Assembly (NCBI GenBank): GCA_025765595.1
Contig: JAIVFH010000010.1
Location: forward strand, 372,001 to 436,000
DNA length: 64,000 nt
Source of the DNA: Obelidium mucronatum
Taxonomy: Eukaryota; Chytridiomycota; Chytridiomycetes; Chytridiales; Chytriomycetaceae
Direction of reading: 5' to 3'
Shown here: positions 23,952-34,377 of the stretch, piece by piece
How the letters are laid out: each line of letters starts with the position of its first letter
Position numbering within the stretch: position 1 is the stretch's first letter
Notes under the pieces: model-generated
Database searches by the model: none
Told to the model about the DNA's origin: nothing
What the model saw: only the letters and a program-made list of their open reading frames with translations
Program-made: the position numbers and the translations under genes

Positions 23952-25379
23952 ATGGAAACTATCGATGCCTCCAACTTAGAACGCCAGTCACCGCATATGG
24001 CAGGTAAGTCGGAATTCTAGGAAACAGCAGAAACTATCGGATTCGATGATATCCCGTTGCAGTACGGAATGCTTCCCCACCCTGACTTGTTTTACACTCC
24101 CAATGGACTCCTCCCACAAGCGCCCGTCTTTGGCGTCCTGCAAAACCCATTGTCGAACTCCAGTGAAATGCAAGCAGAAGTCGATGTGAACCAGTGGAGC
24201 GGCCTCGGTCTCGACTTTGACCCTCCGCCTGTTTTGAGTGCAGCTTCCCAGTCCCAGACTCTGTTCAACAATGCTTCTTCAGCAGTCTCCAGCCGAATGA
24301 CTCCAGGCGCAGATCCTCAAAATGGGCGAGCAAATGCAAGCAAAGTCACGATTCTACTTTGGTCCACCCACAACCCCAACAACCACTTTCTTCATACCCC
24401 TTATTCCTGCAACATGCCAATCAATTGAATTTGCAATCGCCGACTATGCAAGCGATACCGCAGCGCCCAATACACAACTCATCCGTGCCACCCTCGCTCA
24501 ATCAACATCAACAGTTTCGACTTCCCCAACACACCACCCCAACCCGTCCGCTTTCCACTCCAAACAACCATTTCATGAATTTCCCTGATACTTTGCCATT
24601 TATTCCCTCCCCAATGTCGTTCCACGCTTTCCGATCCACCGCGCCGTTACTAGATTCTCCTGCATTTTCTGCCTATTCTCCAAGTTTGGATCCCACCAGC
24701 GGTAGCGCAGCAACACCTTTATTGACGGCTGTCGGAACAGGAAAGAGCGTGTTTGGATCGCTGGGGGCCAGACCAGCAGCATCAGACAACAAAGATAGTG
24801 GACAAGACCAGGAGGAACAGCATAACTTGCTGTGGAACTGTGGAACGCGGTTGGATGGGTTGCATGTTGCAGATGAAGGCAGCGGCTCCGACGCGGTGAA
24901 ACAAGCTGCAATGGAAGCTGTCGTTGGTGCTGTTTTTCGAGAACGGAAACCGAAGCAATCAAAGTAGAGTTTTTTTTTTTGGATTGATCAAGTGTTATTA
25001 CGTGTTTATTAATTTGGGTTTCTTTTTTCCATATTAGGCGGTCAAGAAAGAACAAGTTGAATGAAGAAGCCGTCGAGTTACGGAAAGTGAGCAGGAAAGA
25101 GGCAGAAAAGCATCGACGAGATGAAATGAAGAAATGCATTGATGAACTCAAGACACTGGTACCAAAGCGTGCAAAAAATGAAAAGTTTGCTTCAAAGGAA
25201 ATGGTTTTGGAGAAAGGTTCATTTCAAAACAGTGTGTTGGCTTTCTCTGTTCACTGATTTTTTTTCTATCAGCATTTAAATTGGTGATGGATTTGAAAGA
25301 GCAGGAGATTCAAAAGCTTGGAATTGTGGGGAAGCTCGAAGCAGAAGTCGAGGCATTGAAACGGCGACTGGGCTGCTGA
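23952..25379 (+). CDS. bHLH protein 5 of array, two +1 breaks
   Basis: A short first exon at 23952 (METIDASNLERQSPHMAG) seems to join a long exon beginning near 24060, though that joint is itself out of phase. The array motif is broken by an extra G at about 24306: SRMTP then AQILKMGEQ only in the +1 frame. A second +1 slip near 24360 leads into HPQPQQPLSSYPLF. The C-terminal bHLH is intact (VSRKEAEKHRRDEMKKCIDE; KAFKLVMDLKEQE) with the phase-1 intron and a terminal coil LEAEVEALKRRLG. Three coding frames in succession, each +1 to the last, make this either a pseudogene or a frameshifting gene. Confidence 0.6.
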
Positions 25380-25661
25380 CTTGATTCAACTTTTCGCTTG
25401 TCTATATTTGCTGTTATATTATTTGCTTACATCTGCCTATATACATTCCCTTGGATCCCTTTATTATTATGATTATTAAATAAATATTAAAATAAGCTTA
25501 ATTTGCAACTCTCTGCTCAGGCGCGTGCCAAATGTTGGGCTTTAACAGCACGCTTCCTTCCACGCACCAAAGATTTTTTTAATTTTCCGATTTTGGAATA
25601 ATATTTACGTTGTTAAAAGAGGGTGGAGATACTTCAAAAAGCAACGATTGATTTGAACCAA

Positions 25662-27041
25662 ATGGGCGATCGCGAGTACTTTGATGATGTAGATGCTGCC
25701 CGGGCTGTTGCGATGCCAGACCTTGGATGTGCAACATCTGATGATTCAGAGGCAACCGAGTCGGACTGTAACATCAGACAAGTTTATAGAAAGCGATTGC
25801 GTACTTCAGAGCCATCGCTGTCTGTTGCTGCCAAATATTCAGCTTGTGAAGGAATTGAAGGGCAAGGATGTCAGACAACCAGCGGCACAGATGGAAATCA
25901 CTTGTCGAATGAAAGCCACTCTAGCACATCATCGGTGAATTACGAACACAAGTGTACGATACCATCTGTGGTCTATTTTACTCCTCCTTCGACCAGAATG
26001 AGAGTAAATCAATCAGTCACTCTGCCACCTTTGTCGTCATTCTTGCCAGTATCCCCACCCTTCACTGAAATTCGAACTCAAGAATATCAACCAAATTATC
26101 CGAATGTTGTGATTCCTGTTTCTAGAGGATTCGGAGGCGGGTTGGAGGCATTAGTCTCTGTTTTGGAACACGACTTGGAACAACGTCAAGAAACACCTTT
26201 ATCCACTCAAGAAGGCATCAATAAGAGTCTTGAAAATGTAACCACACCAATTTCCTAATACTTTTTTGCTGAAAGTTTTTTTTTCGTGGCTTTTATTTTG
26301 TAGGACACAACGCGTCTCTCACTTTCTCAACCCGCACTACCGACAAATCATCAATCACCGCAATTAATTTATCCTATCTTAATAAGACCTCCGGCGCCAT
26401 CTCATGTGACGTTATCCACTATGAATGGACCTGCGAGTTCACTTCGGAGCGACTCTATGCAGATATACCCTCATGGCGACCAGCATGAATTGAGTGGTGT
26501 GATTTCGCGTTCCTCGACGGCTGGCCCGTCTCACACTCAAAAGCCATTGCAACCCAAAATACCAACACACGCCACGTTAGATCTTGACGAGCATGCTGCA
26601 ATCCGAAAAGGAAAGAAGCCAAGAATTAATTCAAAAAACGAAAGGTGATTTTTTGAAGTGGGAGGGTTTTTTTGTGGTGTTTGGGTTTTCACACACACAA
26701 CTCTCCTTTCGTGGTTTTAATGTGAAAAAACAATTTCGCCAGCCCTATAGATATTGACCAGAAACGCATTTATCGTCAGCAGGTTGAGCAAAAACGAAGG
26801 GATCTTTTGAAGCAGTCGTTTGATGCTCTTAAAGCCTTGGTTCCCACAAAAAGGAAGTCTCCGCCAAAAGACGAGTTGCTGAACGAAGGTATGTTCGTTT
26901 CCTGTTAGGGAGCTGCGATATTCATATAGATTCTTTTTAGCGACAAGTTATATCCTTCAACTGCAAATGGCGTGTGATGAAAAGATGAGGATGATCGAGG
27001 AGATGGAGGCGGAACTTGTAAAAATTAGAAGTGCATTGTAA
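25662..27041 (+). CDS. bHLH protein 6 of array
   Basis: Intact frame. ATG 25662 starts MGDREYFDDVDAAR; an acidic and Ser-rich N-terminus follows. Introns lie at about 26239-26303 and 26646-26742, then the basic region and helix 1 (IYRQQVEQKRRDLLKQSFDA), the phase-1 intron and helix 2 (EATSYILQLQMACDEK) with a coil ending at 27041. The basic region departs from the array consensus (RQQVEQKRR for RKEAEKQRR). A clear RxTPxxIM motif is missing; a weak STRMRVNQ occupies a comparable place. Function beyond bHLH DNA binding is not known. Confidence 0.75.
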
Positions 27042-27216
27042 ATTTAGCTCATTAAATAATATAGAGAGCGTATGTATATGTTCAACTTTTGTGGGATGTG
27101 TTTGAGAAATTTCTGCTGGGCATGCTTCTCAATTCTGGAATTTTCCGAATCCCAAGTGCCAATCTTTTTTTCCGACGATCAACCATTTCTTCAATTGAAT
27201 CGCGACCATTCATCAA

Positions 27217-28619
27217 ATGTCTAGCAGAAGCATTTCGTATGACAGCAGATCGCCGTCGCTCATAACCCACGAAGAAGTCAGTCTGATCAATGCGCTTCAG
27301 TTTGACTCAGCGACGATGGTTCACAGCCACCCAATCTCTGACTTTAGTCCAGAACAATCGAGACTTATTGGAGCATCTTCAGGACTTACACCAATGTTCA
27401 ATCACTTTGATCCGTTTATTCCAAACTCAAATGCTGGTGCATGCACGATGGATCATGATTTCGTTGCATTAGATACTACGGAAGGACCCCGAGCACCACC
27501 AGCAACTCCAATTACATTTAATCGGCACTCAATTGTTTCGTCTCCGCTTCAAAATCACGTTTTGGCACCGGAGGGGGCTGAAAGGATCTCCAGAACCCCT
27601 GATTCGAGATCTCAACAGCCAAACCTGATTACGTCTCCACTATCAAATCACGGACAATCCCCATCACAGAGCATATCTAGTATATCGTCTGGAATTTCAA
27701 ACCCTACTACTGGACCTGCACGAAAAAAATTACATCGAAAAACAAGTCCGTTAGGACACCCAGGAGATGCCACAGTTACCAGTAGTAGTCCACACAGCTC
27801 TCGCAGTGGTTCGAGCACTCATTCGAATTCCTCCGTCAGATTGACTCCCGCCCAAATTATGGAAATTGCCCCCCAACATTTCAACGCCGAACCATTATCT
27901 TCAAATTCAAGCGCCATCAACACAACGAGTTCTGCGCCTCTAACTTTCAGGATGATGTCTTTACCACTGGCCGAAGTTCCAGTAGTTTCGAATGACCCTA
28001 TGGAATACTATGAATCTCGCACTGCCCCGATATATGTTGCATCCTCTGAGAACTCAACGACTGGCTCAATGTCAAGTGGGTCATCAAAAGGAAGTGAGAC
28101 GCTGCAACCGACTATGGCGTCGGCGGTGATGGTGGATCGAGGTGATGTCACGTTAGATATTCTAGAGAGTTTGAATGAAGGCACGACACGAAGGAATCAG
28201 TTCATGTGAGTTTTGGATATCAAATAGCTTGTTTATTGGACTCTTGAACTTAAAAAACTGTACTCAGGGAGGGTGAGAATAGTCCTGGGTCACGAATACG
28301 GAGAGAAGCGGATAGGAAACGACGCGAAATGTCAAGACAGACGTTGCATGAAATCAAAAGGATTTTGCCGGGAGGTCCGTCGACTCTTGAGGGCGTTACA
28401 TCCAAAGAAAAGGTGTTAGAAAAAGGTACCAAAATACCCACATTTCTTGTCAGACAATTAACGGGTACATTGTCCTTTCCCATTTTCAAATTTGGTTCCG
28501 ATTTCAAAGCTGCTGAATATATTGCCGAGCTACAGAGAACTGAAACTGAGAAAGTTCGGCAAGTTAATAGTTTGGAAGCGGAAATTAAGGAAATGAAGCA
28601 GAGACTGATGAAAGAGTGA
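27217..28619 (+). CDS. bHLH protein 7 of array
   Basis: Intact. Exon 1 from ATG 27217 encodes a long Ser/Pro/Asn-rich region with the array motif VRLTPAQIMEIAP at about 27835. The C-terminal bHLH reads IRREADRKRREMSRQTLHEI, a loop with KEKVLEK, the phase-1 intron, then AAEYIAELQRTETEKVR and a coil LEAEIKEMKQRL. The basic region differs somewhat from its neighbours (READRKRR). Separated by 175 bp from gene 6 and 188 bp from gene 8. Likely a nuclear transcription factor; partners are probably other array members, which is inference. Confidence 0.8.
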
Positions 28620-28807
28620 ACTCTCAACTCTGAATGAGATGTTGAATATACTGTTTTGGTAATAGAATGAAACCTAGCCCTTGAATACTCTATTATACTT
28701 TTTTTCAAAAATCCTGCAAAAATCCAATCAAATTGCGAGAAAAAGGCACGCGCCGGGTTTGGTAAAAAAGAAGCCGTGATACTTCCAGAACCCACCACCA
28801 GTCAACA

Positions 28808-29837
28808 ATGGACAACATCTCTCTCTATCTGCCGCTAGTACCGAATGGGACAGTAAATTCCAGCAAAACGGATGGTGCTTTGGATTTCTGTGGAATCCAA
28901 CTGTCAAAGTCAGATCTAGACTTTTTTAACTCTTTTGCGGATTCGCTCGCTGATCCTAGGGATAATTTATCTATTGGAAACTTACCGGATGACGTGTCCG
29001 ACGAGTCTTTCAAGGTGGTGACAACTGTTAGTGGGTACAGTCCCATCGCCAGAGAAAACTACCAAATTTGCAATCGAGCGACGCCAGCGCAGCTGATGAA
29101 TCTCAGAGTAACTTTAAGGAATAAGGACAACTCGTCGTCGAGTTTTGGATCAATACCTGAGAATTTGTCAAACTCAATGTCACTGGACGCGTTTGACAAT
29201 GTCTTCCAACAAACCAATTTTCCTAAACATGAGGCAATCTACTCGAATTATACATTAGCATCTGAAGCCACATTATTTGATTCGCCGGGTGGAGCACAAA
29301 CGGATGCACTTATAGCTGCATCTTTGCAAGAAACCTTGTTCTTATTAAGCCCCCCAAGCAAACCGCAGCCACAAAACTTCAGCATACTCAACCCTTCAGA
29401 GATAAATTCATCTTGTCTGCCGCTTCCTCCACTACCGTCAAAAAAGACGTGAGTCTTCCGAATCAAACTACGGTCCTCAGATCGTCCCTTAACCCGGCAC
29501 TTCTTTCAAACAGAGTTTCAAAAAGGCCAGACCTTATAGAAAGACGTAAGTTACACAGGAAGGAGGCAGAGAGTCAGCGCAGGCGATTAATTGCCAAGTA
29601 TGCCGAAGAATTGAAACAGTTGACCCCAAAAGCGATGGTGAGGAATATCTCTCAGGAGAAAGTGATAAATTCAGGTGAATATTCTTGACGATGGGATTTG
29701 TTTCGTATTGACGTTGAATCCTTGACTCAGCTGTGGAATTTATACTTCACCTCCAGAATCAAGCCATCGAGAAAAAGAAAGAAATTAAGCAGCTCGAGCT
29801 TCACATTTCTCTCTTAAAAGCTGGAATTAAGTGTTAA
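28808..29837 (+). CDS. bHLH protein 8 of array
   Basis: Intact short member. Exon 1 runs 28808 to about 29449 and carries the motif NRATPAQLMNL at about 29072. A GTGAGT donor and CAG acceptor remove 65 nt and join KKT to VSKRPDLIERR in phase. The bHLH follows (LHRKEAESQRRRLIAKYAEE), then the phase-1 intron and helix 2 (SAVEFILHLQNQAIEKKKE) with a coil ending at 29837. The basic region keeps the EAExQRR core. Acidic and Ser-rich N-terminus; transcriptional role inferred. Confidence 0.8.
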
Positions 29838-29951
29838 AGTTAAGATCCTCAAGGATGACAACACGTGTTTTCCCTTTTTTTTGATCTCCAAAAACAATTT
29901 TTGCATTCGTTGCCAATAATCGCTACCAACCCAGCCGACTTGTTGATACTG

Positions 29952-31539
29952 ATGGCAGACGGAGCAGGACAGCAGCGACCAGTTGGACACCAAATACCTC
30001 CGGGGAATGATCTCGATCTAGAAAGCTTTCTCTTCGAGAACACATCCCAGGCTCCGCAAATACCACCAGTTTCAAACGGTTCACTTCCGTATCAAACTCA
30101 TCCTGATGTCAATAACCTGGCGCATGGCATTCATAACTCCTTTTGGATGAGTCCCATGCCCACTCACTTGGCTGAAGAACAGAGCGACCCCTGGTCTGCA
30201 AACTATGACACTACACAATCGAACAACTCTCAAACGCAAGATTTTCCGCAGATACACCAGCATAACCCATATTCATATGCATTCAACAATATCTTTCAGA
30301 TGCCTCCTCGACCGTCCACCCCGCAGTTCCAACACATCATTGAGGAACAGTCTATGCCATTCACACCAGCATTTGCAACTCCCACACTGCCGTTTTTATC
30401 ATCGAGCTCGTCTCAACAAATGCCTCCTCACCCAGCGTCAACGCAATCAGCAACACCCATCCGGAAAAGCCCGCCAAAATCTGGCAGTCTTCGAAGTATC
30501 AAGAATCCAATGATTGCAAAAGAATCCAATTCCTCCAATCGAGCAACACCGGCTCAAATTATGAGTATGAATAGTCAAGCGGCTTTGCCCGAAGCGGTTG
30601 GCACCAGGTCTATTTCAAACCCGGCACTGCAAACTTCTATTAATTCTTCAATACCACGAAATAATTCTCTTCAGAGTGAGATAAGCTCTCCTTTTATGAA
30701 CTTTTCGCCACCTGGATTCCTCCAAACTCCATCGTCACTTGTGCCTACTTCTGCATCTGGGACTGGAGACAGTGTTTTTGGTCAAGCTGCCACTTTGTAT
30801 GAAAATACAGGCAATACCTTCTCATCCATGCTGGAACAAACATTATTCAGTCCCATGAACGTCATGCCGGACAGCAACATACATAATAATCAGGGAGCTA
30901 TTCACGACCAGTTTTCTGGTCTCAACTTTTCTCCCATGCCGTTTGGGATGGGCGCCTCTATCACAACGTCGAATCAGCTGTCATCTTCCGCAACGCCGAT
31001 TATCTCTTCACAGCCCTCGAACACTAGCAGTGGTGCAAAGCGATTAACGCCGATGGAAGTAATGAATCACACTTCTTCACCTCTGCATCCGTCACCGCTC
31101 CAACCAGTTGCCATCAAACGAAAGCTCACCACATCGAACCCAGCAAGTCCAGTGTATGAGTTTTTTTATTTTTTATTTTTTCTGCTAACTTACAAAACAA
31201 CCGACACGTTTTTCAGGGAGTCGCATTTAGCAGACAACGCGGAACGACGAAAAGCATACCGCAAAGAAGCGGAAAAGCAAAGACGTAATCAGTTGAAATC
31301 CGGGTTTGATGCAATCAAGGATTTGATACCAACGGCCGATAAATCCGCTTCCAAAGAGAAACTACTCGAACTGGGTAACATTTATTCCATGTCAACAAGC
31401 TTGATCAACTCTGAATCTATGTTTTTTAGCCTATGACCATATTTCGGAACTAAAGGAATCAGAGAAGGCGAAAACCTCGGCCATTCGGGCGATTGAATAT
31501 GAGATTCATGAGTTGAAGGAGAGGCTTGGACAGCAGTAA
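29952..31539 (+). CDS. bHLH protein 9 of array
   Basis: Intact. ATG 29952 starts MADGAGQQRPVGHQIPPG. The long exon is Pro/Ser/Gln/Asn-rich with two array motifs, NRATPAQIM (about 30537) and KRLTPMEVM (about 31038). An intron near 31155-31217 precedes the basic region and helix 1 (YRKEAEKQRRNQLKSGFDAI), then the phase-1 intron and helix 2 (AYDHISELKESEKAK) with a terminal coil to 31539. This is the closest of the set to a consensus array protein and a good reference for judging damage in the others. Confidence 0.82.
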
Positions 31540-31685
31540 AACACTAATAGGGATGTTTTTGTAATGTGATAATATATTTAGATATTGCAAATGTGTGTTG
31601 TTGCTTAGAAATGGAGATGAAGAGGGGGCACGCTTTGTTTTGGAATTGCCTTTTTTTCCTCAACAAATCCCAACCAACGTTTACC

Positions 31686-33156
31686 ATGAGCGAAGCCGCT
31701 GTTGAAGGAATCTTTAGCAGTCTACTTGGAGACATTCCTCCAATAGAGCATCAGATTGGAGCTGGCAGCACTGGCAGCATCCCTCTTGCCTGGCTTTCAA
31801 GCCCCCAACCACAATTTAAAGAGCAGTTACCGCAAAGCCCGCTGCAGACTAACAATCAGCAACAGTTCTTTATACCAAGTCACTTAGGGACATCAGATTT
31901 GTGCAATCCATTGGTGCCATCATCAACTTCACTTCGAACTGTTGATCACCACAAACTGCGGCGTATCATCAACCCGACCCTTGTAAAACCAACACAGAAA
32001 GCTATCAAAAGAATAACTCCGTCTCAGTTGATGACATCTTCGCCCCTTCAGAATGCGAAATCTGAAGTTGACTTCACTCAACTTTTTAGCCCCATTGCAA
32101 CACAGATTGAACAGCAAACTCCGCAAACATTTGCCTTGTCGAATTTTGTACCAAGCCCAATGATGTCTCAAAATCTGGAAGCTGAAATCATGGGATTTTC
32201 TCCGCAACAGTTTGGATTCTCAACGCCTTTCATCGGACCCTTTAAAGTTCCAGAGTTCACGGCATCAGGCAGCAACATTCTTGCAAGTCCGATGATGCAT
32301 CGCTCAATGAGATCGTCCAGTACCTCATCGGCTGGTTTTGGTTCTTCTAATCCCAGCCCTTTCTTTAATCGAGCGACTCCCTTCGAAATGATGAATGCCG
32401 TTGCTGCGATGGGGCCTCCGACTTCTCAAACACCTGTCAATCGGGCATTCGAATCGCCCTCTATGTTTATGAACTTCGCTCCCGGTCAACGTTCTCTGTT
32501 GCCATCAAATTCTTTGAATGTGGTATCAGATAATACAATACGAAACAACTCGGAGCCGATTGTGTTTGGATCTCCTCGGCCGTCGACATCTGTTTCAGCT
32601 GGTCCTGCCTCTTTTATGACGACAGGATCTTTCACATATTCAAAGGAAGCAATCCCGTCCAGCTTGAGACAGTTACAGTACCCCGTCAACATTGGATGAT
32701 ATCCATGATATTGAAGGCGAAGAAGTTATCAACTCTTTCATGCCTCCTAACTCGAATCCATCGACGGTTGATTCAGGAGTTGCAAACGCGAAGTCTCAAA
32801 AGGCAACAGCAACAAAGTGATGTTACCTTTTTTCATTGCATTACATGTTGAACTTAAAATTGTTTTATTCTTGATGTTATTATAGAAAGCGAAGAGCCAA
32901 GAAGGGAGATGGGCCAAGTGATCGAAGAGAGTACCGAAAAGAAGCTGAGAAGCAAAGGCGTGACATGATGCGCGAAGGATTCGAAACGATAAAAGTACTG
33001 GTGCATGTCGAAGACAAGACTGCTTCGAAAGAACAGGTACTGAGTGCTGCGTTGGATTGTATCACGGAATTGCAACGGTTGGAGTTAGAGAAGGAAGCGC
33101 AAGTATTCTTCTTGGAGCAAGAAGTGACTCTTCTTAGGAGTGGGTTAGGGATTTAA
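31686..33156 (+). CDS. bHLH protein 10 of array, one +1 break
   Basis: ATG 31686; Ser/Pro/Phe-rich exon with motifs KRITPSQLM (about 32006) and NRATPFEMM (about 32367). Near 32670 the frame moves +1 from AIPSSLR into SYSTPSTLDDIHDIEGEE; without it a TGA ends the frame at 32699. The downstream frame splices in phase to an uninterrupted bHLH (REYRKEAEKQRRDMMREGFE; KEQVLSAALDCITELQ) that lacks the usual HLH intron and ends in a coil FFLEQEVTLLRSGLG. The intact splice phase and bHLH show the downstream frame was under selection recently or still is. Confidence 0.68.
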
Positions 33157-33255
33157 ATGTTATATTACATAGACGTGGGGTAAAATATAATCTAATTTCA
33201 TGATCTTTGGTGACCCTAATTCCTCATGGTTTTTTTCTGGAGTTTTTTTCTTATC

Positions 33256-34251
33256 ATGGCGGCAGAAACACCAATGCTGAGCCCCGCCGCCCTGGATGAA
33301 ATGTTCAATATTATCATGGCGCGCCAATTGAAGTCAAGCGTCTCCGGAATCATCTTCTGAGTATCCTAGTGCCCCCTCTTCGGACCTGAGTGCCCCGCAA
33401 CCAAGCCTAGGATCGATCGGCCTATCAATACCATTCTAGCCATCAACGTCATTACTCCGTCTCTGGTTATGCAAAATGAATCGGCGGCTGCTTATTGGAT
33501 CCAACATAAGCCAACCGTTTCTCCAATACTTCGGACTTTCTCGTCAATTTGAACAAGATCAATCAAACTTCTTATGCCCTTGCATAGTACCCAGCCGTAG
33601 ATTCAATGAAACTGCCTTCGATCTAACATCTGCGATTTCACAAAATCGGCCGACAAGCTGCTTGGCTTGCCATGCGTTTTCAACTACAAATTACCAACCT
33701 TTCTTGGACCCAATGGCAAGAGCAACTCCATCGGCCTTTATGAATATTTCATCTCCCTGAATCGGTGCTTTCTTCGAAGCACCACAGCCACGGCTCTGAG
33801 TCACAAAAAACAGGGGTTGCAACATCACTGCCAAAACCAACAAAGCCAGACTGTCGAATCCAGTCAGCACAATCTATAGTGTATCCAAATAGACATCCAG
33901 TTCCTCGAAAAGAACCGTTGAGTGATTTTTTTGCCTAACATTCTTAACACTTGTAAAAACTTAACTGATGGCTCGTCATTAATACATATTAGGAGGTCCA
34001 AGAGTGGTCGTGTCGATCGCAGAGAATATCGAAAAGAAGCGGAGCGAAGCAGAAGGGACTTGATGAAGTGCAACTTCGACATGCTCAAGGAACTTATGAA
34101 CATGCCCAAAAGGCTAGTTTCTCGAGACTACATTTTGGACTGTGCAATGGGGCATATTCTGGATTTGCAAGCACAGGAGAAGGAGAAGGAAGAACAGGTT
34201 TTGTTCTTGGAGAGAGAGTTGGTCACGATCAAGAATCAACTTGGACTTTGA
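33256..34251 (+). CDS. bHLH protein 11 of array, five +1 breaks
   Basis: From ATG 33256 coding character runs through six segments, each in the frame +1 to the one before. Breaks lie at or shortly before 33360, 33438, 33479, 33551 and 33760, where the outgoing frame meets a stop. The fifth segment carries the array motif ARATPSAFMN (about 33716). The sixth segment splices in phase, through a GTTGAG donor, to an intact intronless bHLH (REYRKEAERSRRDLMKCNFD; RDYILDCAMGHILDLQ) and coil ending at 34251. If mutational, it is a pseudogene with a strangely preserved 3' end. If programmed, it is extreme. Confidence 0.55.
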
Positions 34252-34377
34252 AACCCGGACAATCCGTTGTACATACCTTTTTGATGATGTAAAATATGCG
34301 AAAATACATAGTATGTCCTGCTGAACTCGATTCTAACTGCCTTTTTTTGATCAATCAATCAGTCAATCACCAAAACC

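Noticed and set aside
29413..29514. Apparent frameshift in bHLH gene 8
   Set aside because: A GTGAGT donor and CAG acceptor give a 65-nt intron with matching phases, so the gene is intact.
17869..33776. Euplotes-like frameshifting exactly at stop codons
   Set aside because: In Slm1-like, bHLH 2, 4 and 5 the family consensus places the slip upstream of the outgoing frame's stop, so stop-codon slippage does not explain all cases.
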